64,000 bases of DNA from Actinomadura viridilutea (GCA_003001795.1 PVNI01000022.1:1-64000), one strand, 5' to 3'. Numbered from the stretch's first letter, positions 23,074 to 32,227 are shown. Numbers and translations: made by a program. The notes: generated by a model not told the origin, from the letters alone.

Positions 23074-23738
23074 GATTCCTCCATCGGGGTCTTGCCGAGC
23101 ACGATGTCGAACTGGTAGCCGAGGGCCCACTCGGGCTTGGTGGTGTCCAGGTCGAACCGCGCGATCAGCCGCTGCCGGGCCTTCTCGTCCGGGATCGACT
23201 GGAAGATCGGGTCGTACGGGAACAGCGGGTCGCCGGGGAAGTACATCTGGGTGATCAGCCGCTGGGTGAACGCCGTGCCGAACACCGAGAAGTGGATGTG
23301 CGCGGGCCGCCACGCGTTGAGGTGGTTGCGCCAGGGGTAGGCGCCCGGCCTGATGGTGACGAAGTGGTAGCGGCCGTCGTCGTCGGTCAGGCAGCGGCCC
23401 GCGCCGGTGAAGTTGGGGTCGAGCGGCGCGGGGTGCTGGTCGCCGCCGTGCGCGTACCGCCCCGCGGAGTTGGCCTGCCAGATCTCGACCAGGGCCCCGC
23501 GGATCGGGCGGCCGGAGGTGTCGAGCACCCGGCCGGTGACGATGATGCGCTCGCCGAGCGGCTCGCCCGGGTGCTGGCGGGTCAGGTCGGCGTCCAGGGG
23601 GCCCAGCTCCTGGTGGCCGAAGACGGGCGAGGTCAGCTCCACGCTCTCGGGGCCGAGCTTGGGCATCACCAGCGGTTTCGAGGGGGCCCGCAGGACCGTG
23701 CTCTTGTAGTCGGGATGCAGGTACGGAGGATGGGTCAT
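23070..23738 (-). CDS. pcaH: Protocatechuate 3,4-dioxygenase beta subunit
   Basis: A 222-residue catalytic subunit. The segment LVEIWQANSAGRYAH, the iron-ligand region HGGDQHPAPLDPNFTGAGRC and the histidine pair in NAWRPAHIHFSVFG (with Tyr ligands upstream) are as expected for the beta chain. ATG 23738 has AGAAGGGACCAGG upstream; an alternative ATG at 23756 lacks a ribosome site. It is 40 bp downstream of pcaJ and overlaps pcaG by 4 bp. Confidence 0.95.
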   Translation of the reverse strand: MTHPPYLHPDYKSTVLRAPSKPLVMPKLGPESVELTSPVFGHQELGPLDADLTRQHPGEPLGERIIVTGRVLDTSGRPIRGALVEIWQANSAGRYAHGGDQHPAPLDPNFTGAGRCLTDDDGRYHFVTIRPGAYPWRNHLNAWRPAHIHFSVFGTAFTQRLITQMYFPGDPLFPYDPIFQSIPDEKARQRLIARFDLDTTKPEWALGYQFDIVLGKTPMEES

Positions 23739-23778
23739 GGCCTGGTCCCTTCTCATGCTGACATCTGCGCGGGGGCGG

Positions 23779-24447
23779 TCATGCCACGGTGGCGCCGGCG
23801 CCGGTTCCGCCGCCGGTCGCGTCGGCCACGGGCGGCTCGGTGCGGGCGCGGATCTCCTCGACGGTGACGCCGGGGGCGGTCTCGACCAGGACCAGGCCGT
23901 CCGGCGTCACGTCCAGCACGCCCAGGTCGGTGATGATCCGGTCGACGCAGCGCGCGCCGGTCAGCGGCAGCGAGCACTCCTTGAGGATCTTGGGGGAGCC
24001 GTCCCGGGCGGTGTGGGTCATCACCACGATCACCCGCCGGGCCCCGTGCACCAGGTCCATCGCGCCGCCCATGCCCTTGATCATCTTGCCGGGCACCGAC
24101 CAGTTGGCCAGGTCGCCGCGCTCGGAGACCTGCATGGCGCCCAGCACCGCGATGTCGATGTGCCCGCCGCGGATCATGCCGAACGACAGCGCGGAGTCGA
24201 AGCAGGAGGCGCCGGGCAGCACCGTCACCGTCTCCTTGCCCGCGTTGATCAGGTCGGGGTCGACCTCGTCCTCGGTCGGGTACGGCCCGACGCCGAGGAT
24301 GCCGTTCTCGGCGTGCAGCACCACGTGCCGGTCCTCCGGGACGAACCCGGGGATCAGCGTGGGCAGCCCGATGCCCAGGTTCACGTAGGCGCCGTCGGGC
24401 AGCTCGGCCGCGGCGCGCGCCGCGATCTCCTCCCGGGACCAGGGCAT
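23779..24447 (-). CDS. pcaJ: 3-oxoacid CoA-transferase subunit B (succinyl-CoA:3-oxoadipate)
   Basis: A 222-residue CoA-transferase beta subunit. The catalytic glutamate is in [13 protein letters not shown] and the oxyanion-type segment [14 protein letters not shown] follows. It opens with the family's [24 protein letters not shown] region. The ATG at 24447 shares one base with the pcaI stop (TGATG). It moves CoA from succinyl-CoA to 3-oxoadipate. Confidence 0.95.
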   Translation of the reverse strand: MPWSREEIAARAAAELPDGAYVNLGIGLPTLIPGFVPEDRHVVLHAENGILGVGPYPTEDEVDPDLINAGKETVTVLPGASCFDSALSFGMIRGGHIDIAVLGAMQVSERGDLANWSVPGKMIKGMGGAMDLVHGARRVIVVMTHTARDGSPKILKECSLPLTGARCVDRIITDLGVLDVTPDGLVLVETAPGVTVEEIRARTEPPVADATGGGTGAGATVA

Positions 24448-25229
24448 CAGCCCACCCCCTTCCCCGCGTCCGGCGCGGGCCGCGTCGTGCGCTTCTCGAT
24501 CGGCTTGTCGGCGGCCTGCTCGGGGGTGAGGGCGACCACCCGCTGGACGAACACGCCGGGCAGGTGCACGGCGTCCGGGTCGATCTCGCCCGGCTCCACC
24601 AGCTCCTCCACCTCGGCGAGGGTGATCCGCCCGGCCATCGCGCACAGCGGGTTGAAGTTGCGGGCCGCCTTGTCGAACACCAGGTTGCCGTGCCGGTCGC
24701 CCTTGGCCGCGCGGACCAGGGCGAAGTCGGTGGTGATGGCCTCCTCCAGCACGTAGGAGCGGCCGCCGAACTCGCGCACCTCCTTGGGCGGCGACGCCAC
24801 GGCCACGCTCCCGTCGGGCGCGTACCGCCACGGCAGCCCGCCCTCGGCGACCAGCGTGCCCACGCCCGCGGGCGTGTAGAAGGCGGGGATGCCCGCTCCG
24901 CCCGCGCGCAGCCGCTCGGCCAGCGTGCCCTGGGGCATCAGCTCGACCTCGATCTCCCCGGCGAGGTACTGGCGGGCGAACTCCTTGTTCTCCCCCACGT
25001 AGGAGCCCATCGCCCGCGCGATGCGGCCCGCGGCCAGCAGGCGCCCGAGGCCCCGGCCGTCCAGCCCGCAGTTGTTGGACACCACCGTCAGCCCGCGGGA
25101 CCCCCGTTCGAACAGCGCATCGATCAGCACGGTGGGGACCCCGCACAGCCCGAAGCCCCCCACGGCCAGCGAGGCGCCGTCGCCGATGTCGGCGACGGCC
25201 TCCGCCGCCGAGGCCACGACCTTGTCCAT
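24447..25229 (-). CDS. pcaI: 3-oxoacid CoA-transferase subunit A (succinyl-CoA:3-oxoadipate)
   Basis: A 260-residue alpha subunit with the signature [16 protein letters not shown] and the conserved [16 protein letters not shown] 25229 has GGGAGG upstream. It is the first gene of a seven-gene catabolic operon, plus the IclR regulator. The next enzyme, the thiolase PcaF, is not encoded in this window. The promoter must lie in the 224 bp upstream, which contain GC-rich sequence and, at its far end, an IclR-type operator. Confidence 0.95.
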   Translation of the reverse strand: MDKVVASAAEAVADIGDGASLAVGGFGLCGVPTVLIDALFERGSRGLTVVSNNCGLDGRGLGRLLAAGRIARAMGSYVGENKEFARQYLAGEIEVELMPQGTLAERLRAGGAGIPAFYTPAGVGTLVAEGGLPWRYAPDGSVAVASPPKEVREFGGRSYVLEEAITTDFALVRAAKGDRHGNLVFDKAARNFNPLCAMAGRITLAEVEELVEPGEIDPDAVHLPGVFVQRVVALTPEQAADKPIEKRTTRPAPDAGKGVG

Positions 25230-25435
25230 GTGCCTCCCGCCACGTCGCGCGCCCCGGGCCCGTCCGCCGGCGCGGCCGCCGCTGCTCGCGCCGGTTCGCC
25301 CGCCGCCGAGGGGGGCGGACGCCGCCGGGCGCGCCGCTGCCTTCCGTCGTCGGCGGCGAGGCCGGAGCCTAACGCGTCCGGGCCCGCCGCCGCTCCCCCA
25401 CCCTTGCAGCGGAAGGGGGCGGCGAGGAGGCCCGC

Positions 25436-25452
25436 TTTCCACTCAATGGAAA
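25436..25452. promoter_or_regulatory. IclR-type operator upstream of the pca operon
   Basis: TTTCCACTCAATGGAAA is a perfect 6-5-6 inverted repeat fitting TTTCCR-N5-YGGAAA. It lies 207 bp upstream of pcaI, directly beyond the 3' end of the sigma factor gene. Confidence 0.7.
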
Positions 25453-25453
25453 C

Positions 25454-26473
25454 TCAGGCGGGGGCGGGCAGCGCGTCGGGCAGACCGAAACGGGGGAACA
25501 GCGTCGTGTCGAAGAAGACCGAGGCGCGGGCCACGCCGCGCGCGCCGAGCGTGAGGACCTGGATCTGGAACGGGCGGTGCACGCCGTCCTCGCCGCGCCG
25601 GTACATCGCGAACGCGGGCTGCCCGTTGGCGGACGTGGGCACCATCCTCAGCTCGCCCGGTTCGGGCGCGCACTGCGCGGTGATGAGCCGCACGATGTGG
25701 TCGCGTCCCACGAACCACTGGGGAAACGGCGGCATCTCCCAGACCGCGTCCTCTTTGAACAGCTCGACCAGCGCCGTCATGTCGGCGTTCTCGAACGCGG
25801 CGGCGTAGCGGTCGAGCAGCGCGCGCCGCTCGGGGTCGGCGGGCTCGACGACCTCGTCCCGGGTCGGCGCGGCCTCCTTCACCTGGGCGCGGGCGCGCTG
25901 CAGGGCGCTGTTGACCGCGGCGGTGGAGGTGCCGAGCAGCTCGGCGACCTCGGCGGCCTTCCACTTGAGCACGTCCCGCAGGATCAGCACCACCCGCTGC
26001 CTGGGCGGCAGGTGCTGCAGCGCGGCGACGAAGGCCAGCCGCATGCTCTCCCGGGAGGCGACGATGGACGCCGGGTCGGCGGCGTCGCCGCCCGCCGCCG
26101 CGTCGGGCATCGGCTCCAGCCACGGGACCTCCGGCGCGGCCACGACGGGCCTCTCCGGTTCGTCGCACGGCGCGCCGAGTCCGGACGGCAGAGGCCGGTG
26201 GCCCCGCTGCTCGATCGCGGTCAGGCAGGCGTTGGTGGCGATGCGGTACAGCCAGGTGCGCAGCGAGGACCGCCCTTCGAACCGCCCGTAGGAGCGCCAC
26301 GCCCGCAGATAGGTCTCCTGGACCAGGTCCTCGGCGTCGTGGACGGACCCGAGCATTCGATAGCAGTGCGCGAGCAGCTCCCGCCGGTAAGGGTCGGCGA
26401 GCCGCTGGAAGTCGCCGTCCCCCGCGCCGCCCGCGGCGCGGTCCCGGTCCCGCTCGACGATCGGTTGGGCCAT
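25454..26473 (-). CDS. ECF sigma factor with SnoaL-like C-terminal domain (SigG/SigJ type)
   Basis: A 339-residue sigma factor. Region 2 is ADPYRRELLAHCYRMLGS with DAEDLVQETYLRAWR and RTWLYRIATNACL; region 4 is HLPPRQRVVLILRDV with AAEVAELLGTSTAAVNSALQRAR. After residue 215 comes a SnoaL/NTF2-like domain (LLDRYAAAFENADMTALVELF...), which in such ECF groups replaces an anti-sigma factor as regulatory module. ATG 26473 has AAGGTG 6 bp upstream; ATG 26488 is possible. No anti-sigma gene is adjacent, in line with that type. Confidence 0.88.
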   Translation of the reverse strand: MAQPIVERDRDRAAGGAGDGDFQRLADPYRRELLAHCYRMLGSVHDAEDLVQETYLRAWRSYGRFEGRSSLRTWLYRIATNACLTAIEQRGHRPLPSGLGAPCDEPERPVVAAPEVPWLEPMPDAAAGGDAADPASIVASRESMRLAFVAALQHLPPRQRVVLILRDVLKWKAAEVAELLGTSTAAVNSALQRARAQVKEAAPTRDEVVEPADPERRALLDRYAAAFENADMTALVELFKEDAVWEMPPFPQWFVGRDHIVRLITAQCAPEPGELRMVPTSANGQPAFAMYRRGEDGVHRPFQIQVLTLGARGVARASVFFDTTLFPRFGLPDALPAPA

Positions 26474-26652
26474 GGTCGTCACCTTCATCGCAGGGCGCTC
26501 AGCCGGTCAGGTCCCGACGTTAGGCCTGCCCTCCGACAAAGCGACGGAACGCGACCAGGGCGATTCGGGTCCGCGCCGCCCGGCGGCGACGGAGGAGGCC
26601 TCCAGCGCCGCCGGCCCTTGCGCCCGTCAGAAACGCCCGTTAGAAACGCCCT

Positions 26653-27159
26653 TCAGAACTCGAAGCCCCCGGGGCGGCCGTTGCGGTCGGCCAGCAGCCC
26701 CGCCAGCGTCGCCACGGCGATCTCAGGGGGCGTGCGGGAGCCGATGTTGAGGCCGATGGGCCGGTGCACGCGGGCGATGCCGTCCGGCGGGACGCCCAGT
26801 TCTTTCAGCGCGGCGACGTGCGGCGCGGGGTGGCGCGGGTTGCCCATCACGCCGACCCAGCGGACGTCGTGCGCGAGCACGTCCCGCAGCACGGGGCCGA
26901 GTTCGGGGCGATGGTGGTCGGTGACGACGACGTCGGTGGTCCCGTCCAGGTCGGCGGGCACCTCGGCCACGGCGTCCGTCAGGCCCTTCGCGCGTTCCTT
27001 GTCCGGTTCCAGCAGCGTGCACCGGAAGCCGAGGTCCCTCCCGTAGCGCAGGAGGTAGCGGGACACGGGGGAGGCGAAGACGGCGACGAGCCTTCGGTCG
27101 GTGACGTCGAGAGCCGCCTCGCCGTGTGCGACGGCGCACGCCGGGTCGGGTTCGGTCAT
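26653..27159 (-). CDS. Stand-alone XdhC C-terminal (Rossmann) domain protein
   Basis: A 168-residue protein that equals only the C-terminal half of XdhC/CoxI chaperones. The conserved end of the family is present: VRWVGVMGNPRHPAPHV and HRPIGLNIGSRTPPEIAVA. The N-terminal CoxI domain with its cysteine is absent, and the glycine-rich nucleotide loop (GAGPVA in relatives) reads FASPVSRYLL. XdhC inserts or sulfurates molybdenum cofactor for xanthine dehydrogenases. No such enzyme adjoins it, so its role is open. Confidence 0.75.
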   Translation of the reverse strand: MTEPDPACAVAHGEAALDVTDRRLVAVFASPVSRYLLRYGRDLGFRCTLLEPDKERAKGLTDAVAEVPADLDGTTDVVVTDHHRPELGPVLRDVLAHDVRWVGVMGNPRHPAPHVAALKELGVPPDGIARVHRPIGLNIGSRTPPEIAVATLAGLLADRNGRPGGFEF

Positions 27160-27302
27160 ACCGGCAGTCTGACCCGCCCCTCCGTCCGAGGTCCAGCGCG
27201 CGGCCGTCCGTCCGCGCCATCTGCCGGTTCTGCGATATCCGCATATTCCGTCGGACCGTTATGGCAGTGTTCACCCAGCACAGCGGATCTTGGAGGGGGC
27301 AC

Positions 27303-29114
27303 GTGACGGTTCCGGACGAGGGCATGACCGATCCTCGGCTGCAGGCCCAGGGCGAGCTGAGCATGGCGCGGCTGGCGCTCGACGACGGGGAGCTGCGCCA
27401 CGCGGCCGACCATGTCGCGCGGGCGCTGGTGTGCGCCCCCGCCCTCCCGGAGGCGCACGAGCTGCTGGCGGCGCTGGCCGCGCATCCCCACGGCGGCGCG
27501 GACCTCTTCCCGCTGGAGCAGCCCGTCTTCCTGGGCACGGTGATCGCCCGTGCGCACGTCCTGGCGTCCCAGGGCCGCCCGGCGGAGGCGTTGGAGCTGC
27601 TGGTGTCGGCGCAGTGCCACGACCCGAGGGGCGCGTGGGCGGACGTGCCGTGGGTGCGCGACCCCGCCCTGCCCGCCCGGCTGGCGCCCGACCAGGCGAG
27701 CATGACGATCATGAGGCTGGCGAGCAGGCTGGACGATCCGGTGCCCGAGGACGCGCGGGCGCCGCTGCGGCCGTTCGCCGACCTGGCCCTCGCCCTGTGC
27801 GACGCCCACCCCGACCACCCCGCGATGCTGTGGACGTCCTCGATCCTGATGCGCCGCCTCGGCGCCACGGGCGAGGCGATCCGACTGGCGGCGCGGTCGG
27901 AGACCGTGCAGCCCTCCTTCTACGCGGCGATGGCGCTCGGGTACGCCTACCGCGCGGAGCGGCGCTACGACGAGGCCGAGCAGGCGTGGCTGCGCGCGCT
28001 GCGGTTCGAGCCGGACAACCTTGCCCTGTACACCGACATCGGGGAGCTTCTCGCCAACGCCGGCCGTGCGGACGAAGGGCTGCAGTGGGTCGAGCGCGCG
28101 CTGCAGAAGGACCCGGAGAACGAATGCGCCTTCCCCACGGCCTGCGGCATGCGCTTCGCCCGCGACGGGGACCTGGCCCATCTCGTGGCGCTGTCGGACT
28201 ACCTGCGAGAGCACCCTGAGAACGGCCACGCCGACGATGTCCTCACCCATCATTCGCAGCGGATGTACTGGCTGGGGCATATCCCGCAGCCGACCGAGGC
28301 GGTCATCAACGTGCTGCGTCAAGTCCTCGCCGAGAGCGATGACGTGAGCGACATCGGCGGCATGTCCCTGACCATCTCCGCCCCCGAACCGCCGAGCGCC
28401 GTGCTGGCGTTCACGTCCGCCCTCGGGGTCTCCGAGGGCATCACCGTCACCGACGTGCCCGAGCCGGACGCGCGACGCCCCGTGCCCGAGGTCTTCGGCG
28501 GCGGGCCGGTGCGCGCCGTGCGCGGAAGCGTGTGGACGTACGAGGGCACTCGGGCGCGGCCCGCCGTCGCTCCGCCGTCCCCTGAGGCCGTGCAGGCCAT
28601 CCGGGCTTTGGCAGGCCGCCCGTGGCGCCATCTGCCCGCCGCGTACGACGACGCGGTGCGGCTGTCCGGGCTGAGCCTCAACGACCTGGTGGGGCTCCTG
28701 GCGCATCCGCCGGTGCCGGACGAGGTCCCCGCCCGGCACCGCCCCGACTGGATCCGCTCGGCGCAGGCCTGGACGTGCCTGGGCATCGCGCACTTCCAGG
28801 CCGACGAGCCCTGGCACGAGTCGCAACGACGGGCCCTGCTGGTGGACCTGGCCTACGGTCCGGAGGACTGGGTGTCGGAGACGGCGCTCCTCGCCATGGT
28901 GGCCACCGCCTGGGTCGACCCGAGCACCCGCGCCGACGTCGCCGAGCTGGTCACCTGGCGGTTCATCGCGGCGGTCGAGGCCGCCCGCAGCCGCGCCGTC
29001 ACCGTGCTGGAGTCGCTGGCGTTCCTGGTTCGCGCCACCCCGGGCGTGCATCCGGATGTGCGCTCCCTGGCCGACGACGTCCTCGCGCCGCCGGACGCCG
29101 CCGCGGCCCCCTAG
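27303..29114 (+). CDS. Tetratricopeptide-repeat protein, unknown function
   Basis: A 603-residue cytoplasmic protein with no signal or membrane segment. The middle has TPR-like helical pairs, e.g. YAAMALGYAYRAERRYDEAE and LYTDIGELLANAGRADEGLQ, and an N-terminal pair (ARLALDDGELRHAADHVARA). The C-terminal ~180 residues are alanine-rich helices with HEAT-like spacing (WVSETALLAMVATAW). The start is GTG at 27303 with GGAGGGGG upstream; the longer open frame lacks this. It is divergent from the XdhC-like gene. I do not recognise a closer family; a scaffold role is inference. Confidence 0.7.
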   Translation: MTVPDEGMTDPRLQAQGELSMARLALDDGELRHAADHVARALVCAPALPEAHELLAALAAHPHGGADLFPLEQPVFLGTVIARAHVLASQGRPAEALELLVSAQCHDPRGAWADVPWVRDPALPARLAPDQASMTIMRLASRLDDPVPEDARAPLRPFADLALALCDAHPDHPAMLWTSSILMRRLGATGEAIRLAARSETVQPSFYAAMALGYAYRAERRYDEAEQAWLRALRFEPDNLALYTDIGELLANAGRADEGLQWVERALQKDPENECAFPTACGMRFARDGDLAHLVALSDYLREHPENGHADDVLTHHSQRMYWLGHIPQPTEAVINVLRQVLAESDDVSDIGGMSLTISAPEPPSAVLAFTSALGVSEGITVTDVPEPDARRPVPEVFGGGPVRAVRGSVWTYEGTRARPAVAPPSPEAVQAIRALAGRPWRHLPAAYDDAVRLSGLSLNDLVGLLAHPPVPDEVPARHRPDWIRSAQAWTCLGIAHFQADEPWHESQRRALLVDLAYGPEDWVSETALLAMVATAWVDPSTRADVAELVTWRFIAAVEAARSRAVTVLESLAFLVRATPGVHPDVRSLADDVLAPPDAAAAP

Positions 29115-29234
29115 CCCCGCGCGGCCCCCGCGCGCGGAGCCCTCGCCGCTTCTGCGAACCCCCTTTCCCACGGGGGTCATGCCTGCCAAGCTGAGGGGCA
29201 CACTTCCAAGAGGGAGGCGCGGAAGCGAGGCACC

Positions 29235-29786
29235 ATGATCGCGAGACCGGAGGGCGGCCCGCGCGTGGTCGTGGGGGTCGACGACTCCGCCGGGGCGCGG
29301 TGCGCACTGTCGTGGGCGATCGGCGAGGCCCGGCTCCGCGGCCTGCCGCTGCTGATCGTGCACGCCGCGCCGCTCCCGCCGCACGTGTCCGCGGCGGGCC
29401 AGCTCGGCTCGGGGGTCACCGAGGCCCTGCGGTCGGCGGGCGCGGAGCTGATCGCCCAGCTGCTCGACGAGGTGGCCGACGGCACCCCCTGCGGCGTCGA
29501 GATGTCGGCGCTCGCGCTGGTCGGCGAGCCTGGCGCGGCCCTGGTGCGGCTGGCCCGCGAGGAGGACATCCTCGTCGTCGGCCACGGCTCGCGAGGACTG
29601 TGGTCGCGGCTGGTGCGCCCGTCGGTCCGCCTGCACTGCGCGCGCCGCACTCGGGCCACCTTCGTGTGCGTGCGGCCGCCGGCGTTCGACTCGCTGCTCG
29701 ACGGCCTGTCCGGGCAGGACGACGGCCCGGAACGCTCCCGGTTGCGCCGCATGCTCGGCTGGGGCGGCTCCCGGCATACGACCTGA
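29235..29786 (+). CDS. Universal stress protein (UspA) family, single domain
   Basis: A 183-residue protein with one Usp fold: VVVGVDDSAGARCALSWAI at the start and ILVVGHGSRGLWSRLV near residue 115. The canonical ATP loop G-x2-G-x9-G-S is altered: the last glycine is proline (RPSVRLHCARRT), so ATP binding is doubtful. The C-terminal 40 residues are a charged tail. AGGGAGGCG precedes the ATG. Neighbours give no functional hint. Confidence 0.78.
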   Translation: MIARPEGGPRVVVGVDDSAGARCALSWAIGEARLRGLPLLIVHAAPLPPHVSAAGQLGSGVTEALRSAGAELIAQLLDEVADGTPCGVEMSALALVGEPGAALVRLAREEDILVVGHGSRGLWSRLVRPSVRLHCARRTRATFVCVRPPAFDSLLDGLSGQDDGPERSRLRRMLGWGGSRHTT

Positions 29787-29829
29787 GCGCGCGGCCTGTC
29801 GCGCCTCGCCGACGTCGGGGACGCCCGGG

Positions 29830-30927
29830 TCAGGCCGAAGGCAGATCCACCAGTCGCGCGAGCGACGCGCGGTGCCGGTCCGGCGTGCCCAGGGCGATGG
29901 CTGCGGACTTGGCGCGCTTGAGGTACAGGTGGGCCGGGTGCTCCCAGGTGAAGCCGATGCCCCCGTGCATCTGCACGCATTCCTCGGCGGCCTTCACGGC
30001 CACGGCCGAGCAGTGGGCCTGGGCGAGGGCGACGGCGACGTCGGTGTCCGGGTCGCCGACGGCGACGCAGGCCGCGGCGTAGCGCGCCACCGCGCGGGCC
30101 TGGGCGATCGACGTCCACAGGTCCGCCAGGCGGTGCTTGAGCCCCTGGTAGGAGCCGACCGGCCGGCCGAACTGGTAGCGGGTCTTCAGATGCTCGACGG
30201 TGATCTCCAGGCACCGTTCGGCCAGGCCGAGCTGCTCGGAGGCCAGCATGGCGGCGCCGGTGACCAGGGCGGCGCGCGCGGCGGCCTCCCCCTCGGCGAC
30301 GCGGCGCGCGGGGACGGACGGCAGCGCGACGTCGCACAGGCGCCGGGTCATGTCCAGCGAGGTCACCGGCGTGCGTCGGGCGTCGGCGGCGTCCACCGCG
30401 TACAGGCCGCCGGGCGCGGGCACCAGCAGCACGTCGGCGGCCATCCCGTCGGCGACGCTGGTGACGCGGCCGGTGAGCGTTCCGCCCTCCACGCCGACGG
30501 TGGTGCCGAGCTGGTCCCCGGGCGCCGTGCTGAACGGCACCGCGAGCACGGCGATCTTCTCCCCCTCGGCCAGCTCGGCGAGCAGATCGCCGCCGGCCGC
30601 GTCCCCGGCGGAGCGCTCCGCGGCCAGCAGCGCGGCGGTGGCCAGGACCGCGCTGGAGAGGAACGGGACGGGCGCCACGGCGCGGCCGAGCTCCTCCATC
30701 ACCACGGCGGTCTCCCGCCACGACGCCCCGGCCCCGCCGCGCTCCTCCGGCACCGGCAGCCCCGCGCACCCGAGCCGGCCCGCCACGGCCCGCCACGCGG
30801 CGGCGTCGTACGGCTCGTCCTTCTCGGTGCCCGCCAGCACGTCCGTCCAGGGGCACGTGTCGTCGAGCGCCCGGCGGACCCCGTCGCGCAGCTCGTCCTC
30901 GATCTCGCTGTAGAGCAGGTTGGTCAC
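29830..30927 (-). CDS. Acyl-CoA dehydrogenase (short FadE-type partner)
   Basis: A 365-residue flavoprotein. The N-terminal helical domain, the middle beta domain and the C-terminal segment RYQFGRPVGSYQGLKHRLAD and QMHGGIGFTWEHPAHLYLKR are typical of ACADs. GTG 30927 follows GGAGGAGCGGCC; the longer open frame is antisense to nothing but overlaps the upstream gene. It lies 41 bp behind a second, longer ACAD gene. Such tandem FadE pairs often form heterotetramers in actinobacteria (steroid side-chain enzymes), so a shared enzyme is likely. Confidence 0.88.
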   Translation of the reverse strand: MTNLLYSEIEDELRDGVRRALDDTCPWTDVLAGTEKDEPYDAAAWRAVAGRLGCAGLPVPEERGGAGASWRETAVVMEELGRAVAPVPFLSSAVLATAALLAAERSAGDAAGGDLLAELAEGEKIAVLAVPFSTAPGDQLGTTVGVEGGTLTGRVTSVADGMAADVLLVPAPGGLYAVDAADARRTPVTSLDMTRRLCDVALPSVPARRVAEGEAAARAALVTGAAMLASEQLGLAERCLEITVEHLKTRYQFGRPVGSYQGLKHRLADLWTSIAQARAVARYAAACVAVGDPDTDVAVALAQAHCSAVAVKAAEECVQMHGGIGFTWEHPAHLYLKRAKSAAIALGTPDRHRASLARLVDLPSA

Positions 30928-30968
30928 GGCCGCTCCTCCTCCCGCCCGCGGGTCGCTCACGGCGCCGG

Positions 30969-32162
30969 TCACTTGGGCAGGTCCTTCCACGCCACGTCCT
31001 TGTCGACCCTGATCTCGCCGGGCAGGCCGAGCACCCGTTCGGCGATGATGTTGCGCAGGATCTCCGAGGTGCCGCCCTCGATCGAGTTGCCCTTGGCGCG
31101 CAGGAAGCGGTAGCCGGGCGACCGCCGGGTGAAGTCCACCCGGGTCGGGCGGCGCATCGTCCAGTCGTCGTAGCGCAGGCCGTCCTCGCCGAGCAGCTCC
31201 AGCTCCAGCCCGGAGATCTCCTGGTTGAGCCGGGCGAAGGCGAGCTTGACGGCCGATCCCTCGGGGCCGGGGGCTCCGGCGGCCAGCTGCTGGCGCAGCC
31301 GTTCGCCGGTCAGGCGGGCCGCCTCGGCCTCCACCCACAGCCGCAGCAGCGCGTCGTGCAGACCCGGGGTGCGCAGCTCGGGACGCTCCCGCCACAGCCG
31401 CGCCACCACGCCGATCATGCCGTCCTCGCGTCCCGCGGCGTTGCCGCCGATGGCGACCCGCTCGTTCATCAGCGTGGTGGTGGCCACCCGCCAGCCCTCC
31501 CCGACCGCGCCGAGCCGGTGCTCGTCGGGGATGCGCACGTCGGTGAGGAAGACCTCGTTGAACTCGGCCTCGCCGGTGATCTGGCGCAGCGGCCGGACCT
31601 CGACGCCGGGCGCGGTCATGTCGCAGACGAAGTAGGTCAGGCCGCGGTGCTTGGGCACGTCGGGGTCGGTGCGGGCGACCAGGATCGCCCAGCGCGCCTC
31701 GTGCGCCATGGACGTCCAGACCTTCTGCCCGTTGACGATCCAGTGGCCGCCGTCGCGCACCGCGCGGGTGGCGAGCGCGGCCAGGTCCGACCCGGCGCCC
31801 GGCTCGCTGAACAGCTGGCACCAGATCTCCTCGCCCGTCCACAGCGGGCGCAGGAAGCGCTTCTTCTGCTCCTCGGTACCGTGGGCCAGGATCGTGGGGG
31901 CGGCCATGCCGAGGCCGATGGCATTGCGTTCGGGGTCGTTGCGCGGCGCCCCGGCGGCGGCGAACTCCTCGTCCACGACGGGCTGCAGCGCGCGGGGCGC
32001 GCCGAGACCGCCGAGGCCCGGCGGGTAGTGCACCCACGCCAGCCCGGCGTCGAACCTGGCGCGCAGGAACTCCAGCCGGTCCATGGCGGACGGATCGTGG
32101 TCGGCGAGGAAGGATCGGACCCGTTCGCGCAGGTCCTCGGCGTCGGGGGGTGCTGGACTCAA
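30969..32162 (-). CDS. Acyl-CoA dehydrogenase
   Basis: A 397-residue ACAD. Visible: WCQLFSEPGAGSDLA and NGQKVWTSMAHEA in the FAD/substrate region, and the C-terminal FLRAKGNSIEGGTSEILRN. It oxidises an acyl-CoA to the trans-2-enoyl form with FAD. I place the start at TTG 32162, which has AGGGAGGTC 8 bp upstream. An in-frame ATG at 32210 lies within the operator and has no ribosome site. It heads a two-gene operon with the shorter ACAD downstream. Confidence 0.87.
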   Translation of the reverse strand: MSPAPPDAEDLRERVRSFLADHDPSAMDRLEFLRARFDAGLAWVHYPPGLGGLGAPRALQPVVDEEFAAAGAPRNDPERNAIGLGMAAPTILAHGTEEQKKRFLRPLWTGEEIWCQLFSEPGAGSDLAALATRAVRDGGHWIVNGQKVWTSMAHEARWAILVARTDPDVPKHRGLTYFVCDMTAPGVEVRPLRQITGEAEFNEVFLTDVRIPDEHRLGAVGEGWRVATTTLMNERVAIGGNAAGREDGMIGVVARLWRERPELRTPGLHDALLRLWVEAEAARLTGERLRQQLAAGAPGPEGSAVKLAFARLNQEISGLELELLGEDGLRYDDWTMRRPTRVDFTRRSPGYRFLRAKGNSIEGGTSEILRNIIAERVLGLPGEIRVDKDVAWKDLPK

Positions 32163-32207
32163 GGGGCGGACCTCCCTGGGACGGGCGGCGCCGGGGCCGC
32201 GACCCGA

Positions 32208-32227
32208 CATACCAACTGGTCGGTATG
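32208..32227. promoter_or_regulatory. TetR-type operator upstream of the acyl-CoA dehydrogenase pair
   Basis: CATACCAACTGGTCGGTATG: outer arms CATACC/GGTATG are perfect and 16 of 20 positions are symmetric. It lies 45 bp upstream of the TTG start. The pattern resembles sites of TetR regulators of acyl-CoA metabolism; the regulator is not adjacent. Confidence 0.6.
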
